This document shows positions 34,825-43,512 of a DNA stretch of 64,000 nt, piece by piece. The translations under genes and the position numbers were made by a program. The DNA comes from Pseudescherichia sp031998825. Lineage in GTDB: Bacteria > Pseudomonadota > Gammaproteobacteria > Enterobacterales > Enterobacteriaceae. Numbering within the stretch: position 1 is the stretch's first letter; the number at the start of each line of letters is the position of its first letter. The DNA lies in the NCBI RefSeq assembly GCF_031998825.1, contig NZ_DAMACX010000022.1, positions 1 through 64,000 on the forward strand, written 5' to 3'. Below the pieces are notes generated by a model. It had not been told where the DNA came from. It was given only the letters and a program-made list of their open reading frames with translations, and searched no databases.

Positions 34825-36075
34825 TCACTCCAGAACGGTGGCATCGTGCGGTTCCGCCAGCATCCTGATGCTGCTTCTGAAGCTCAGCACAATCGCCACC
34901 AAACCGCCTGCGCAGGCCCCCATAATCACCGCGTGGCTGCCGAAACGCTGGGAGAGCAGGCCACCCAGCAGCGCGCAGGCAGGCATGATCCCCCAGGTAA
35001 TAAAACGGAAGCTGGCGTTTACCCGCCCCAGCAGCGGGCCGGGGCAGGCGCGCTGGCGCAGGCTCAACATGTTTACTACGCCAACGGAGGAGCCCCAGCC
35101 GGCAAGAAACAGAAAAGCGGCTGCGCAGTCGTCAACCGGCAGCGGCAGCAGACTGGGAAAGCAGACGGCCAGCGAGAACAGCCCGTAAACGGCGCCCCCC
35201 AACAAAATCGCGCGGCCCGGCCCCCATTTCTCTCCCACTTTACTGGCCCAGAGCGCGCCGATGAGTCCACCGAACCCCTGCGCAGCCAGCACCAGGCCCA
35301 CGGCGGAGGCGTCCAGGCCAACATCGCCGCTGAGATAGACCACCAGCTGCGGCGTGGCGGTACAGGCAAACAGGTTCCACGCCGTGCCGATAATCACCAG
35401 GCGCCGCAGGACAGGGGCGCTAAACAACGTTGTTATCCCCTCTTTAATCTGGGCCAGGCTTGATTGCGTTGCTTCCCTGCTCTGAACCGGGCGGTTTGCC
35501 GGCAGTCCCAGCAGCAGACAGCTTCCAGCGAGGAAGAGCAGCGCATTTAACAGCAAGGTGCCGCACGCTCCGGTGGTATTGATCATCGTGCCGCCTAACG
35601 CAGGCCCGATAAGCTCTCCGGCCCCGGCAATGGCGGCCAGCGCCCCGCTGGCTCGAGAGATCAGCGACAGCGGCACCAGTCCGGGCAGATAAGACCAGTA
35701 GGCCACCTCAAAGTAGACGTTGGCGCAGCCGACAACGAACACCCCCAGCAGTAAAAATGAGACGTTCAGCTCGCCGCGCCAGGCAATAACGGCGAGGGTC
35801 AGCAGCACGCCAAAGCGCGCCATATTGGCGATCAGCAGAATGGATCGGCGCTCTCGCCGATCCACGGTCACGCCTGCCAGCAGGGTAAACAGCATAAAAG
35901 GCGCTCGGGCACAGGCGGCGATTAGCCCTACCTCAAAGGGCGTCGCCCCTAGCAGCGCCACGGCAATCAGCGGTACGACAATAAAGGTGATGGCCGATGC
36001 CAGCTGGGTGGCAACGTCGCCGCAGTAGAAGCGGACAAACGCTGGATGGTGAAATAGCCGCTCCCGTAGAGACAT
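34825..36075 (-). CDS. MFS transporter, last gene of the phosphonate operon
   Basis: 416 aa, about 12 membrane helices, EntS/MefA-like MFS_3 type (RLFHHPAFVRFYCGDVATQLASA start; VTVDRRERRSILLIANMARF as motif A). Begins 15 bp after the upstream ATP-grasp stop on the same strand. In such loci MFS pumps usually export the product; self-protection or export is inferred. Terminates convergently with ydhS. Confidence 0.85.
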   Translation of the reverse strand: MSLRERLFHHPAFVRFYCGDVATQLASAITFIVVPLIAVALLGATPFEVGLIAACARAPFMLFTLLAGVTVDRRERRSILLIANMARFGVLLTLAVIAWRGELNVSFLLLGVFVVGCANVYFEVAYWSYLPGLVPLSLISRASGALAAIAGAGELIGPALGGTMINTTGACGTLLLNALLFLAGSCLLLGLPANRPVQSREATQSSLAQIKEGITTLFSAPVLRRLVIIGTAWNLFACTATPQLVVYLSGDVGLDASAVGLVLAAQGFGGLIGALWASKVGEKWGPGRAILLGGAVYGLFSLAVCFPSLLPLPVDDCAAAFLFLAGWGSSVGVVNMLSLRQRACPGPLLGRVNASFRFITWGIMPACALLGGLLSQRFGSHAVIMGACAGGLVAIVLSFRSSIRMLAEPHDATVLE

Positions 36076-36090
36076 TGCCGTGTTCCTTGT

Positions 36091-37386
36091 TTAATCGACA
36101 AAATACTTTGCCGTCTCCAGCCCAATCAGTTTGTCCATGTCACAGAGGAAGCGGTGCCCTTTCTCCGCCACCGCCTGAGGATTCTCTGCGAGGATAATCA
36201 CGTGTCCCATGATGCTGAAGTTGCCTCCATAGCGACCGACGAATTTATTCGCCTCGATGCTGAGGGTGTTGTGCGGAATGTCGTAGTCTGCCAGCAGCGC
36301 GGCCAGCCTCTCCGGCTGAAAGTCCGGGCTGATGTGCCCCCCGTGCCGGGACCCCACGGCGAGGGTGATCCCAGCGTGAGTAAAGCCCTCGTCGTTAACC
36401 GTCACCGCGTCACCCAGATGCAGGCGGATCAGGTGCTCAAAGGCATCCTGCCCGGTCTGGATCTGGTACATAATCGGCGAGACGCTGCCCATCATGCGGG
36501 CGTTGATCTCCACCAGCACCGGCCCCTCACTGGTCATCAGCAGCTCAACGTGATAGAGACCAATATCGATCGCCAGCGCGCTAAATACCGCCTGCAAATA
36601 GTCCTGGATCGCCGCTCTGTCAGCCGCAGGTAGCCCCGACGGCATGACTGCCGCCAGCTCCAGCAGATCGTAGTAGTGCGCGCGGTAGCGGGTGGTGGTG
36701 GCATAGAGCATCACCTTCCCGTCGCGAACGATCGTCTCCGCCGAGTGCAGCGTGCCGGTAACATACTCCTCAATAATATACTCATGGGCGACCACGCTAT
36801 CGATCAGGCTGTTCGCGGCGCGGTCCGCCTTCAGCTGATTAAGATAGGCGGCAAAGTCATCGGCGGAGTAGCAGATAGCGGAGTACTGTTTGGCGAAGCC
36901 ACGTACCGGCTTAACAACAAAGGGAAAATCGATGGTTTTTGGCCCGCCGAATAGCGCCTCCTCGCTGAGTACCTCAAAGCGGGGAGAGCGGATCCCATGC
37001 CGGGCCAGCGTCTCACGCAGCCGGTGTTTAAAGACCGCGTTGCCCAGCTGCTGGGGCGAGGGGTAGCGGGTCTGCCACCGCTCAGCGGCACGGGCCGCTG
37101 GCATAATACCGGTTTCCGCCGAGCTGATAATGGTATCGATCGGCAGCTCGCGCGCCAGCTGTTCGAGGACTGGAAAGAGGTCCTTCTCCTCCAGCGTATC
37201 CACTTCAATATAGCGATCGACGTCGCGCAGCTGGCTCTCCAGCTTGTCCGGATCTTTGGACATAATGCTGACGAAGCTCGATGCCCGGGTCGGACGAATA
37301 AAGGTGACCTGATGACCCAGCCGGCGTGCAGTACGAAAAGCGTTCAGCCCGGTGGGCGTGCTATCTATAAAAACAACGTGAGCCAT
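36091..37386 (-). CDS. ATP-grasp ligase (carboxylate-amine ligase type)
   Basis: 431 aa from ATG 37386, which has GGAG upstream; an ATG at 37398 is the alternative. ATP-grasp features: FPFVVKPVRGFAKQYSAI for nucleotide binding, EYIIEEYVTGTLHSAET, and metal-binding VELLMTSEGPVLVEINARMMG. The N-terminal HVVFIDSTPTGLNAFRTARRLGHQVTFI is a pre-ATP-grasp Rossmann-like fold. These enzymes join a carboxylate to an amine, as in dipeptide-type natural products. Substrates are unknown; in context, ligation of an amino acid to an aminophosphonate is possible. Starts 23 bp after the CDP-alcohol gene. Confidence 0.85.
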   Translation of the reverse strand: MAHVVFIDSTPTGLNAFRTARRLGHQVTFIRPTRASSFVSIMSKDPDKLESQLRDVDRYIEVDTLEEKDLFPVLEQLARELPIDTIISSAETGIMPAARAAERWQTRYPSPQQLGNAVFKHRLRETLARHGIRSPRFEVLSEEALFGGPKTIDFPFVVKPVRGFAKQYSAICYSADDFAAYLNQLKADRAANSLIDSVVAHEYIIEEYVTGTLHSAETIVRDGKVMLYATTTRYRAHYYDLLELAAVMPSGLPAADRAAIQDYLQAVFSALAIDIGLYHVELLMTSEGPVLVEINARMMGSVSPIMYQIQTGQDAFEHLIRLHLGDAVTVNDEGFTHAGITLAVGSRHGGHISPDFQPERLAALLADYDIPHNTLSIEANKFVGRYGGNFSIMGHVIILAENPQAVAEKGHRFLCDMDKLIGLETAKYFVD

Positions 37387-37409
37387 AGCGTTCTCCATGT
37401 TAACGGTAC

Positions 37410-38036
37410 TTAAAACGTCACCCACAGGGTGAGGACAAACAGAAAGGTCATACCCGATACCAGCAGGCGGGCCGAGGGCATACGGATCGGCACGCGGGCG
37501 ATCTGTAACAGGGTGCAGAGCGCGGTGAGGGCCAGCACCGTTCCCTGCCCGCCGGGCAGCCGTCCGCTTAGCTGTAACAGCAGAAGCAGCAGCACGATAA
37601 AGGCGGCGTAGGGGGTTTGCAGGCCGAAGGCCGCTTCCGGGCCATCGCCGCTGTGCAGCGTGAAATGGGAGAGGCGAACTGCGCCGCACATCACCAGCAG
37701 GGCGGCCACTATCCCGGCAAAAACCGGGTAGCCTGCACACTGGGTAAAGACCAGCATCGCGGTCACCACGTTGAAGTTCACCAGATCCGCCAGGGTATCC
37801 AGCTGCTTACCAAAGCCGCGCTTTAGCCTGTCATGGGCATAAAAGCGCCGCGCCAGATAGCCGTCGAGGTGATCGAGCAGAATGGCGATAAACACCAGCA
37901 AAACCGGCAGCAGCGTCGCGCTATGAAACGTCAGCATCAGCGCCAGCGCGGCGATCGCCAGGTTAAGCAGGGTGACCATATTGGCGCCGTCCAGATAGGC
38001 GAACGGCATCAGGTAACGACGGAGAGCGTTGATCAT
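37410..38036 (-). CDS. CDP-alcohol phosphotransferase family membrane enzyme
   Basis: 208 aa, about six membrane helices. The family motif Dx2DGx2AR...Gx3Dx3D is present as DHLDGYLARR ... GKQLDTLAD (residues about 55-90). These enzymes move a phospho-alcohol from a CDP donor to an acceptor alcohol. With the adjacent nucleotidyltransferase, the donor here may be a CMP-activated aminophosphonate, giving a phosphonolipid or similar conjugate. That is inference. ATGA overlap with the upstream aminotransferase gene. Confidence 0.85.
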   Translation of the reverse strand: MINALRRYLMPFAYLDGANMVTLLNLAIAALALMLTFHSATLLPVLLVFIAILLDHLDGYLARRFYAHDRLKRGFGKQLDTLADLVNFNVVTAMLVFTQCAGYPVFAGIVAALLVMCGAVRLSHFTLHSGDGPEAAFGLQTPYAAFIVLLLLLLQLSGRLPGGQGTVLALTALCTLLQIARVPIRMPSARLLVSGMTFLFVLTLWVTF

Positions 38037-39262
38037 CGCCCTACTCCCGGCATAGCGCGCTCAAGGCGGGCCAGCACCTCGGCAAACGTCGCATCGTCGC
38101 ATCCCATCACGATGCGGATATGCTCCGCGCAGCGCTCGCCGTAGATGATGCCGGGTACCGTGGCAATCTGCATCTTATGCAGCAGGTAGTCCGCTACGCA
38201 CTCGCCGACGGTAGGGCATCGCCGCTGTTGTTCAGGCGTCAGAGCGTCGAACAGCTGCCGCACGTTAGGGAACAAAAACATGCCTCCCATTGGCCGGTGT
38301 GGCCAGCGAAAGCCTGTTGCTTCGGTGAGGCGCTGCATCGCCTGCTCCGCCCGCTGGCTCAGGGCCTGGCTGCGCTCGGTCAGCCAGGCATCGCACAGCG
38401 GATCGCTCAGCATCCGTAAGGCAATGCGCTCATACTGCTGATTAACGCTGAGGATCAGATAGTCGCTGGCCTTGCTGGCGGCGGCAATAAACTCAGGGTT
38501 GCCCACCAGCCAGCCGATACGTAACCCCGGCGTACCGAACTTTTTCGACAGGCTGTTTACCAGCACCGTTCTTTCACCAGGGAGATCGAACAGTCGGACA
38601 GGCCGATGGGGACGGCCAAAGGACATAGTATCGTAGACCTCGTCGTGGATGATCCAGCTCCCCTGCCGTTGGGCCTGGGCCAGCAGCGCCTGCCATTCGG
38701 CATCGTCAAACATATAGCCCGACGGATTCTCCGGCGAGTTAACGACAATCGCTGGCGTTTCCGCCGTGCATTGTTCCCCCATCCGTTCCCGATAGAGGCG
38801 ATTAACTCCCCGCCCAAGCGCCGTGAGCGCGCGTTCATAGAGCATGTATGAGGGTTCGGTAACGGTCACCTGCTCACCGGGCCGGGTACAGCAGAGAATA
38901 GCCAGCGCCACGGCCTCCACCCCGCCGTGAGTGATCAGGATCTCGCGCTCGGGATCGATATGCAGTCCGTACCGGCGCTGGTACCAGTCGGCAATGGCCT
39001 GCCGTAGCTCGGTGCTGCCCGCTGACGGCCCGTAGTGTTTAGCGCTGACAAGGAAAGTTTCAGCGCTGAGATCCTCGCGGGCAATCGCCGCCATCAAATG
39101 CGCTGGCGGGCCAAAGGCCGGCTCCCCAATACTCATATTAAGGATTGCAGGGTTATCCTTTGCGGCCTGGGAGATCGCCTTTGAGGCATAAACGCCAAGA
39201 TTCGCCAGGGACGGGTTCAGGGGTGGCGACAGCGTTGGGTTAAACACGTTGGGAGGCGTCAT
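38033..39262 (-). CDS. Class I/II PLP aminotransferase, paralogue 1
   Basis: 409 aa. Fold-type I aminotransferase with NMSIGEPAFGPPAHL near residue 45, EILITHGGVEAVALA, NSPENPSGYMFDD, HDEVYD and the PLP lysine in SLSKKFGTPGLRIGW. It shares an unusual N-terminal signature (YASKAIS...NPAILNMSIGEP) with two other aminotransferases of this operon (41372-42592 and the C-terminal half of 46505-48847), so the three are paralogues. The amino acceptor is not known. 4-bp overlaps with both neighbours. Confidence 0.9.
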   Translation of the reverse strand: MTPPNVFNPTLSPPLNPSLANLGVYASKAISQAAKDNPAILNMSIGEPAFGPPAHLMAAIAREDLSAETFLVSAKHYGPSAGSTELRQAIADWYQRRYGLHIDPEREILITHGGVEAVALAILCCTRPGEQVTVTEPSYMLYERALTALGRGVNRLYRERMGEQCTAETPAIVVNSPENPSGYMFDDAEWQALLAQAQRQGSWIIHDEVYDTMSFGRPHRPVRLFDLPGERTVLVNSLSKKFGTPGLRIGWLVGNPEFIAAASKASDYLILSVNQQYERIALRMLSDPLCDAWLTERSQALSQRAEQAMQRLTEATGFRWPHRPMGGMFLFPNVRQLFDALTPEQQRRCPTVGECVADYLLHKMQIATVPGIIYGERCAEHIRIVMGCDDATFAEVLARLERAMPGVGR

Positions 39263-39999
39263 GCGCGAGCAATCTCCCTGGCAAGGCGAGCGGCGCGATC
39301 CAGATCCGCCGCGTTATCGACCTCTACCCACGGGCGGCCTGCCGCATCGACCCATGAGGTAGTAAAGCGTTCGAACGCCCGCTCAAAGAGGGTGTAGAGC
39401 TGCATTGCCCCCTGGAATGGCTGCTTCGCCAGTTCGGCAACGATGTACTGTCGTGCGGCCTCGCCAAGCTTCACCAGGCAGATAAACTCCCCGAGCGCAC
39501 CGTCGCCCTTCTGGCGCTTCGCCGTGCCGTGCTCAATAAAGAGCAGACGCGAAATTTTGCCGCCGGGTGCCAGCACCAGCGTATCCATCGCCGGGTTCTG
39601 GCTGACAGAGTCGAGAGCAATACAGATCTCGGCCGGATTGCTTGCCATATCCTTCAGCAGCGAAGGGGGAACCAGCAGATCCCCTTCATAGTAAAGGACT
39701 GGCCCCGGACTCTGACTCAGCGCACAGAACGCGCTCCAGTCGAGGTTGCGGCTGGCATACTCTGGGTTGTAACAGACCCCAAAACGCCTGTTGGGCTGCG
39801 AGGCCATCAGGATCTGTACCAGCTCCTCTGCACCATGGCCGAGCACGAAGGTACGATCGTGAATACCCGCCTTCGCAAAGGCATCCAGCTGGTAGTCAAT
39901 CATTCTGCGATCCCCGACCGGCAGACAGGCCTTGTGCCGCTTCTCGGTAAGGGGAAATAAACGGCTGCTTACGCCAGCCATCAAACATACAAGACGCAT
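39259..39999 (-). CDS. Nucleotidyltransferase (CTP:phosphonate cytidylyltransferase candidate)
   Basis: 246 aa. The N-terminus LVCLMAGVSSRLFPLTEKRHKACLPVGD is the nucleotide-binding signature of sugar/choline-phosphate nucleotidyltransferases, with K at the usual catalytic position. VLYYEGDLLVPPSLL fits the metal-binding aspartate region. In AEP-modifying loci, PntC-type enzymes activate AEP to CMP-AEP; LicC acts likewise on phosphocholine. Placement next to a CDP-alcohol phosphotransferase supports a CMP-phosphonate product, but the substrate is inferred. Confidence 0.8.
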   Translation of the reverse strand: MRLVCLMAGVSSRLFPLTEKRHKACLPVGDRRMIDYQLDAFAKAGIHDRTFVLGHGAEELVQILMASQPNRRFGVCYNPEYASRNLDWSAFCALSQSPGPVLYYEGDLLVPPSLLKDMASNPAEICIALDSVSQNPAMDTLVLAPGGKISRLLFIEHGTAKRQKGDGALGEFICLVKLGEAARQYIVAELAKQPFQGAMQLYTLFERAFERFTTSWVDAAGRPWVEVDNAADLDRAARLAREIARA

Positions 40000-40030
40000 T
40001 GCTCTCTCCTTTTACCTGTTATTCATCATC

Positions 40031-41371
40031 TCAAATGCTGCCTGCTGCGCGTTCAAAGCCAGTGGTCCATGAGGCGCCCTGCGCCCTGTTCACCGCCACT
40101 GCTTTGCCGTTATAGGCCTCTTCCCGGGAGAAAATACCGGCGTACTGCCCATCAAATATCAAGGGGCCAAGACAGACCATCCGCGGCTCGTCAGGCGATC
40201 CTGGCGGGGTGAAGCTCCAGAGATCGCTGACTAGCCTTTGCAGGATCCAGCTGCCGCCTGCCGCGAGCTGGGCTTCCAGGTGGGCCTGCCACTCCCGCTC
40301 GGTGCAGGCGTAGCCAAAGACGATGCGATGGCCGCACAACCCCAGACCCGGCTTCAGCACCAGCTGCGCACGTTCGCGTCGCGCCCGCGCCAGCGTCTCC
40401 TCGCTGAGCAGGAACGTAGGAGGGATATGGCGCTCAATAAGCGCCCGCTCCGTGGGGCTGAACCGTGCGGCGTAAGCGGGATCGCTCAGCAGCGCCAGGT
40501 TGGCTTTATTGTCGTAGAGCGCGCAGCTGGCCGGGATGCTAAAGACGTCCAGCTGACCGCAGGCTTCGGCATCGACCAGACGGGTGAAAAAGTCACTGCT
40601 GATGCCGTGCTCCAGCTGTTCGGCGAGGACAAAATCGGTAAACACCACGTCTATTTTTTGCTGACCAACGTAGACGCCCTCTGGAGTAAAACAGACGTCG
40701 GGCGCTCTGGCGGTAATGACCTCAAAGCCCGCCTGCTGGGCAATCCACAGAAAATCGGGACGAGCGAAGTTGTCCTCCGGGTTCTCCATCGGGTCGTCAA
40801 TCAGCTCCAGCATCACCGGCGGCGTTGCGCCTTGCGCAGCCCGGTAGCGATGTACTACCTCTCCCCAGATGCGCCCCATCGGCGGGGCGTCCAGCACAAT
40901 CCCCTCTTCCGCCATCGCCCGGCACAGGGCGCTCTGCCGCCACGTCTGCACGTAGCGATCGCAGATGCCCAGCCCGCCCAGGGAGGGGGTAACGTTCATC
41001 TCCACCACCTTCGGACCGCTATGGGTCAGGAGAATATCCGGACGGGCAAACAGGCGCGCTTTAGCCAGCAGCTCAGGGGTGCAGAACGGCAGCACCGCCG
41101 CCTGCTGGGCCGCCGTCAGCCGCTGGGCCACCAGCTGTTGTTGGACGTCGCCAGCAAACAGGCGTTCGGGCAGGCTAAATACCAGCGCCAGCAGCGCGGC
41201 AGCGGTCTCGCCGAGCCGGGTGAGGAAACCAGGCGGATAGATAGCGGGCGGAAAGGTAGCGCGCCACTCTCCGGGATAAACGGCATGCAGCTGTGCGGCA
41301 AAGCGCTCTTCATCAAGTCGGTCGCAGCGCTGCCAGACGTCAAGGCTGGCACTATCGAGTAATGGGTTCAC
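40031..41371 (-). CDS. Predicted ATP-grasp-like protein
   Basis: 446 aa. I recognise ATP-grasp-like elements rather than a named enzyme: RPDILLTHSGPKVVEMNVTPSLGGLG, KIDVVFTDFVLAEQL, AQLVLKPGLGLCGHRIVFG (candidate nucleotide-binding loop), SWILQRLV, and FDGQYAGIFSREEAYNGKAVAVNRAQG at the end. The order suggests a glutathionylspermidine-synthase-like or circularly permuted ATP-grasp ligase. A second ligase in the operon beside 36091-37386 suggests a product with more than one amide bond. Directly abuts the upstream aminotransferase stop. Confidence 0.65.
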   Translation of the reverse strand: MNPLLDSASLDVWQRCDRLDEERFAAQLHAVYPGEWRATFPPAIYPPGFLTRLGETAAALLALVFSLPERLFAGDVQQQLVAQRLTAAQQAAVLPFCTPELLAKARLFARPDILLTHSGPKVVEMNVTPSLGGLGICDRYVQTWRQSALCRAMAEEGIVLDAPPMGRIWGEVVHRYRAAQGATPPVMLELIDDPMENPEDNFARPDFLWIAQQAGFEVITARAPDVCFTPEGVYVGQQKIDVVFTDFVLAEQLEHGISSDFFTRLVDAEACGQLDVFSIPASCALYDNKANLALLSDPAYAARFSPTERALIERHIPPTFLLSEETLARARRERAQLVLKPGLGLCGHRIVFGYACTEREWQAHLEAQLAAGGSWILQRLVSDLWSFTPPGSPDEPRMVCLGPLIFDGQYAGIFSREEAYNGKAVAVNRAQGASWTTGFERAAGSI

Positions 41372-42592
41372 TTATGCGTTCTCCTTGCATGACAACGTAG
41401 CCAGACGCGCAATAGCCTGGCGGAAAGTGGACTCGCTGGCGCAGTTAGTCAGCCGCAGATGGTGCTGGCTGGCCGGGCCGTAGGCGATGCCGGGCACCGT
41501 CGCAATCGCCAGCGTCTCCAGCAGGTAGTTAGCGACCGCGCTACCCGCGTCAGGCGCGGCGTCGTGCCAGCGGGCGGGCAGCGAGCGGGCTAAACGGCTG
41601 ACCTCGGGAAAGAGGAACATGCCGCCCATTGGCTGGCGGGGCCACTGCATCCCCTGAGCCTCTCCCAGCAGAGCGAGCGCATCGCGATTGCGCGCCGCCA
41701 GCATCTGGCTCTGCTGCGCCATCCATGCCGGGGTTTGCGGATCGTTCAGCAGCCGACAGGCGATGTTTTCCGCCAGAATATTGACCCCCAGGCAGAGGCT
41801 CTCATGCACTCGGGCGGCAGCGGCGATCGCCTGCGCCGGGCCAATCATCCAGCCGATACGCAATCCCGGAACGCCAAATTTTTTCGAGCAGCTGTTAACC
41901 AGCACGCTGTTATCACGCAGCTCGGGGAACGACCAGGCGTTAAGGTGGCGGCGGGAGAAGGCCAGGCTGTCATAGACTTCGTCATGGATCACCCACATCT
42001 CTTTCTCAACGGCGGTACGCGTAACCGCCGCCCAGTCAGCCTCGCTCATGACGTAGCCCGTCGGGTTCTCCGGGCTGTTGATTACCATCGCCTGCACCGG
42101 TAGCGCTGGCATACGCAGCAGCGCCTGAGCGTACTCATCGCCACCCGGCGTGCGGGCGAGAATATAGCCGCGTCGGCTGACCAGCTGCATCGCGCGCTGG
42201 TAGAGCGTGTAGGCGGGATCGGCGATCGCTACGTTATCGCCTGGGTTAGTCAACGCCAGCAGCGCCAGGTTGAACGCCTCAATGCCGCCGTGGGTCACCA
42301 GAATTTCCCGCTCTGGATCGATACAGATGCCGTAGCGCCGCTGATACCAGGTCGCGATAGCCTCCCGCAGCGCCAGCCCGCCCTGCGGATGCTCGTAGCG
42401 CTTAATGGCGTCCAGCACGCGGGCAGCGTTGAGATCGTCCAGGCAAAACGCGTCGAGCAGGTGCGGCGGCGGGCCAAAGTCTGGCTCCCCCATGCTGAGA
42501 TTAAGGATCGTCGGATTAGCCTTCGCCTTCAGCGAGATTGCCCGCGAGGAGAGCGGATTAAGCCGCTGTAGCCACTGATTGATATTCGGCAT
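41372..42592 (-). CDS. Class I/II PLP aminotransferase, paralogue 2
   Basis: 406 aa from ATG 42592 (MPNINQWLQRLNPLSSRAIS), behind GAGAGG; the frame is open further upstream but that part shadows the transporter gene. Motifs: NLSMGEPDFGPPPHL, REILVTHGGIEAFNLAL, NSPENPTGYVMSE, HDEVYDSLAF, and the PLP lysine in SCSKKFGVPGLRIGW. A close paralogue of the other two class I enzymes in the operon. 5 bp after the transporter stop. Confidence 0.9.
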   Translation of the reverse strand: MPNINQWLQRLNPLSSRAISLKAKANPTILNLSMGEPDFGPPPHLLDAFCLDDLNAARVLDAIKRYEHPQGGLALREAIATWYQRRYGICIDPEREILVTHGGIEAFNLALLALTNPGDNVAIADPAYTLYQRAMQLVSRRGYILARTPGGDEYAQALLRMPALPVQAMVINSPENPTGYVMSEADWAAVTRTAVEKEMWVIHDEVYDSLAFSRRHLNAWSFPELRDNSVLVNSCSKKFGVPGLRIGWMIGPAQAIAAAARVHESLCLGVNILAENIACRLLNDPQTPAWMAQQSQMLAARNRDALALLGEAQGMQWPRQPMGGMFLFPEVSRLARSLPARWHDAAPDAGSAVANYLLETLAIATVPGIAYGPASQHHLRLTNCASESTFRQAIARLATLSCKENA

Positions 42593-42597
42593 GACGT

Positions 42598-43512
42598 TTA
42601 CCTCTCCCGCCGGGTAAATGAAACCATCCGGCCGGCCAGCGCCAGCAGGCGATCGTGATTGAGCATGCAGGTAGCGAGCGTAACCGCCAGCAGCATGCGG
42701 CCCTGCCACTCCCCGCTCAACGCCGCCTGCATTAAAAACGCCAGCAGCGGAATTAAAGAGTTCATAAAGGTAAAGACCGTCACCCCCACCCAATGCAGGC
42801 AGGTCTGGGAGAGCAGCGAGGGAAGAACCATGTTGGCAATAATCAGCACCAGCAGGCTGCGTACGTTTTCCGGCGACAGGGCCAGGGAGCTGAAGGCATG
42901 ATGCAAGCCCAGATAGAGCGCGCAACAGGCAAACAGCAGGTAGCAGCGCAGCGAAACCACGGAGACAGGGCCTAGCCCGCTCTGCTGGCTAAAGCGTACC
43001 GAGCTGAGGTAATAGAAAAACATGCAGGTGCCCGCCAGCAGGGAGGTAAGCAGGTACAACACGTCAACCTTTGCCAGGTAGCCGATTGCCGCCAGGGTCA
43101 GAACAATCGCGATCCCTTTGATCGGGGAGCGATCGCGTATGCAGCTACAGAGCGCGGATGAGAGGAAAAATATGGCGATAAAAAAATCCGCAGGCGCATG
43201 CGTTACGCTGTAGTAGGAGAAGATCCAGTTCAGCACAAAGGCGGCTGACATGACGGTCCAGGTGGGCCAGTAGCGCCGCAGCGCCACATGGTTACGCCCT
43301 ATCCGACGCAGCTCCAGCAGGTTGAACACCACGCAGGCGGCGCCTGCCATGTAAAACAGCCCCACCGCGGCGGGAATATCCCCGCCTACATGATTAAGGA
43401 AAACCTGCGAGGCCGCGGTCAACGCAACGTAGATAAGCGTCAGCACCTGCCCGCGGACCATTACTCCTTCCGCGTTGCCCGCCGCAATATCGACACGAGA
43501 CGCCTTCATCAT
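42598..43512 (-). CDS. DMT-superfamily (EamA-like) transporter
   Basis: 304 aa with about ten predicted membrane helices. The pattern of two repeated five-helix halves (AAFVLNWIFSYYSVTHAPADFFIAIFF...; VLPSLLSQTCLHWVGVTVFTFMNSLIPLLAF) is that of EamA-type carriers. A metabolite exporter or precursor transporter in the phosphonate operon is inferred. The start overlaps the GNAT gene stop by 4 bp (ATGA). Confidence 0.75.
   Translation of the reverse strand: MMKASRVDIAAGNAEGVMVRGQVLTLIYVALTAASQVFLNHVGGDIPAAVGLFYMAGAACVVFNLLELRRIGRNHVALRRYWPTWTVMSAAFVLNWIFSYYSVTHAPADFFIAIFFLSSALCSCIRDRSPIKGIAIVLTLAAIGYLAKVDVLYLLTSLLAGTCMFFYYLSSVRFSQQSGLGPVSVVSLRCYLLFACCALYLGLHHAFSSLALSPENVRSLLVLIIANMVLPSLLSQTCLHWVGVTVFTFMNSLIPLLAFLMQAALSGEWQGRMLLAVTLATCMLNHDRLLALAGRMVSFTRRER

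Noticed and set aside
37387..37740. N-terminal extension of the ATP-grasp gene into the CDP-alcohol gene
   Set aside because: The added residues are Arg/Pro/Gly-rich and overlap a well-defined membrane protein gene; a GGAG site supports ATG 37386 instead.
40238..41362. 374-codon open frame on the plus strand opposite the ATP-grasp-like gene
   Set aside because: It opposes a gene that fits the operon spacing exactly on both sides; composition is typical of a shadow frame.
42593..42925. N-terminal extension of aminotransferase paralogue 2
   Set aside because: It lies entirely over the DMT transporter 3' end; homology with the paralogues begins at MPNINQWLQ.
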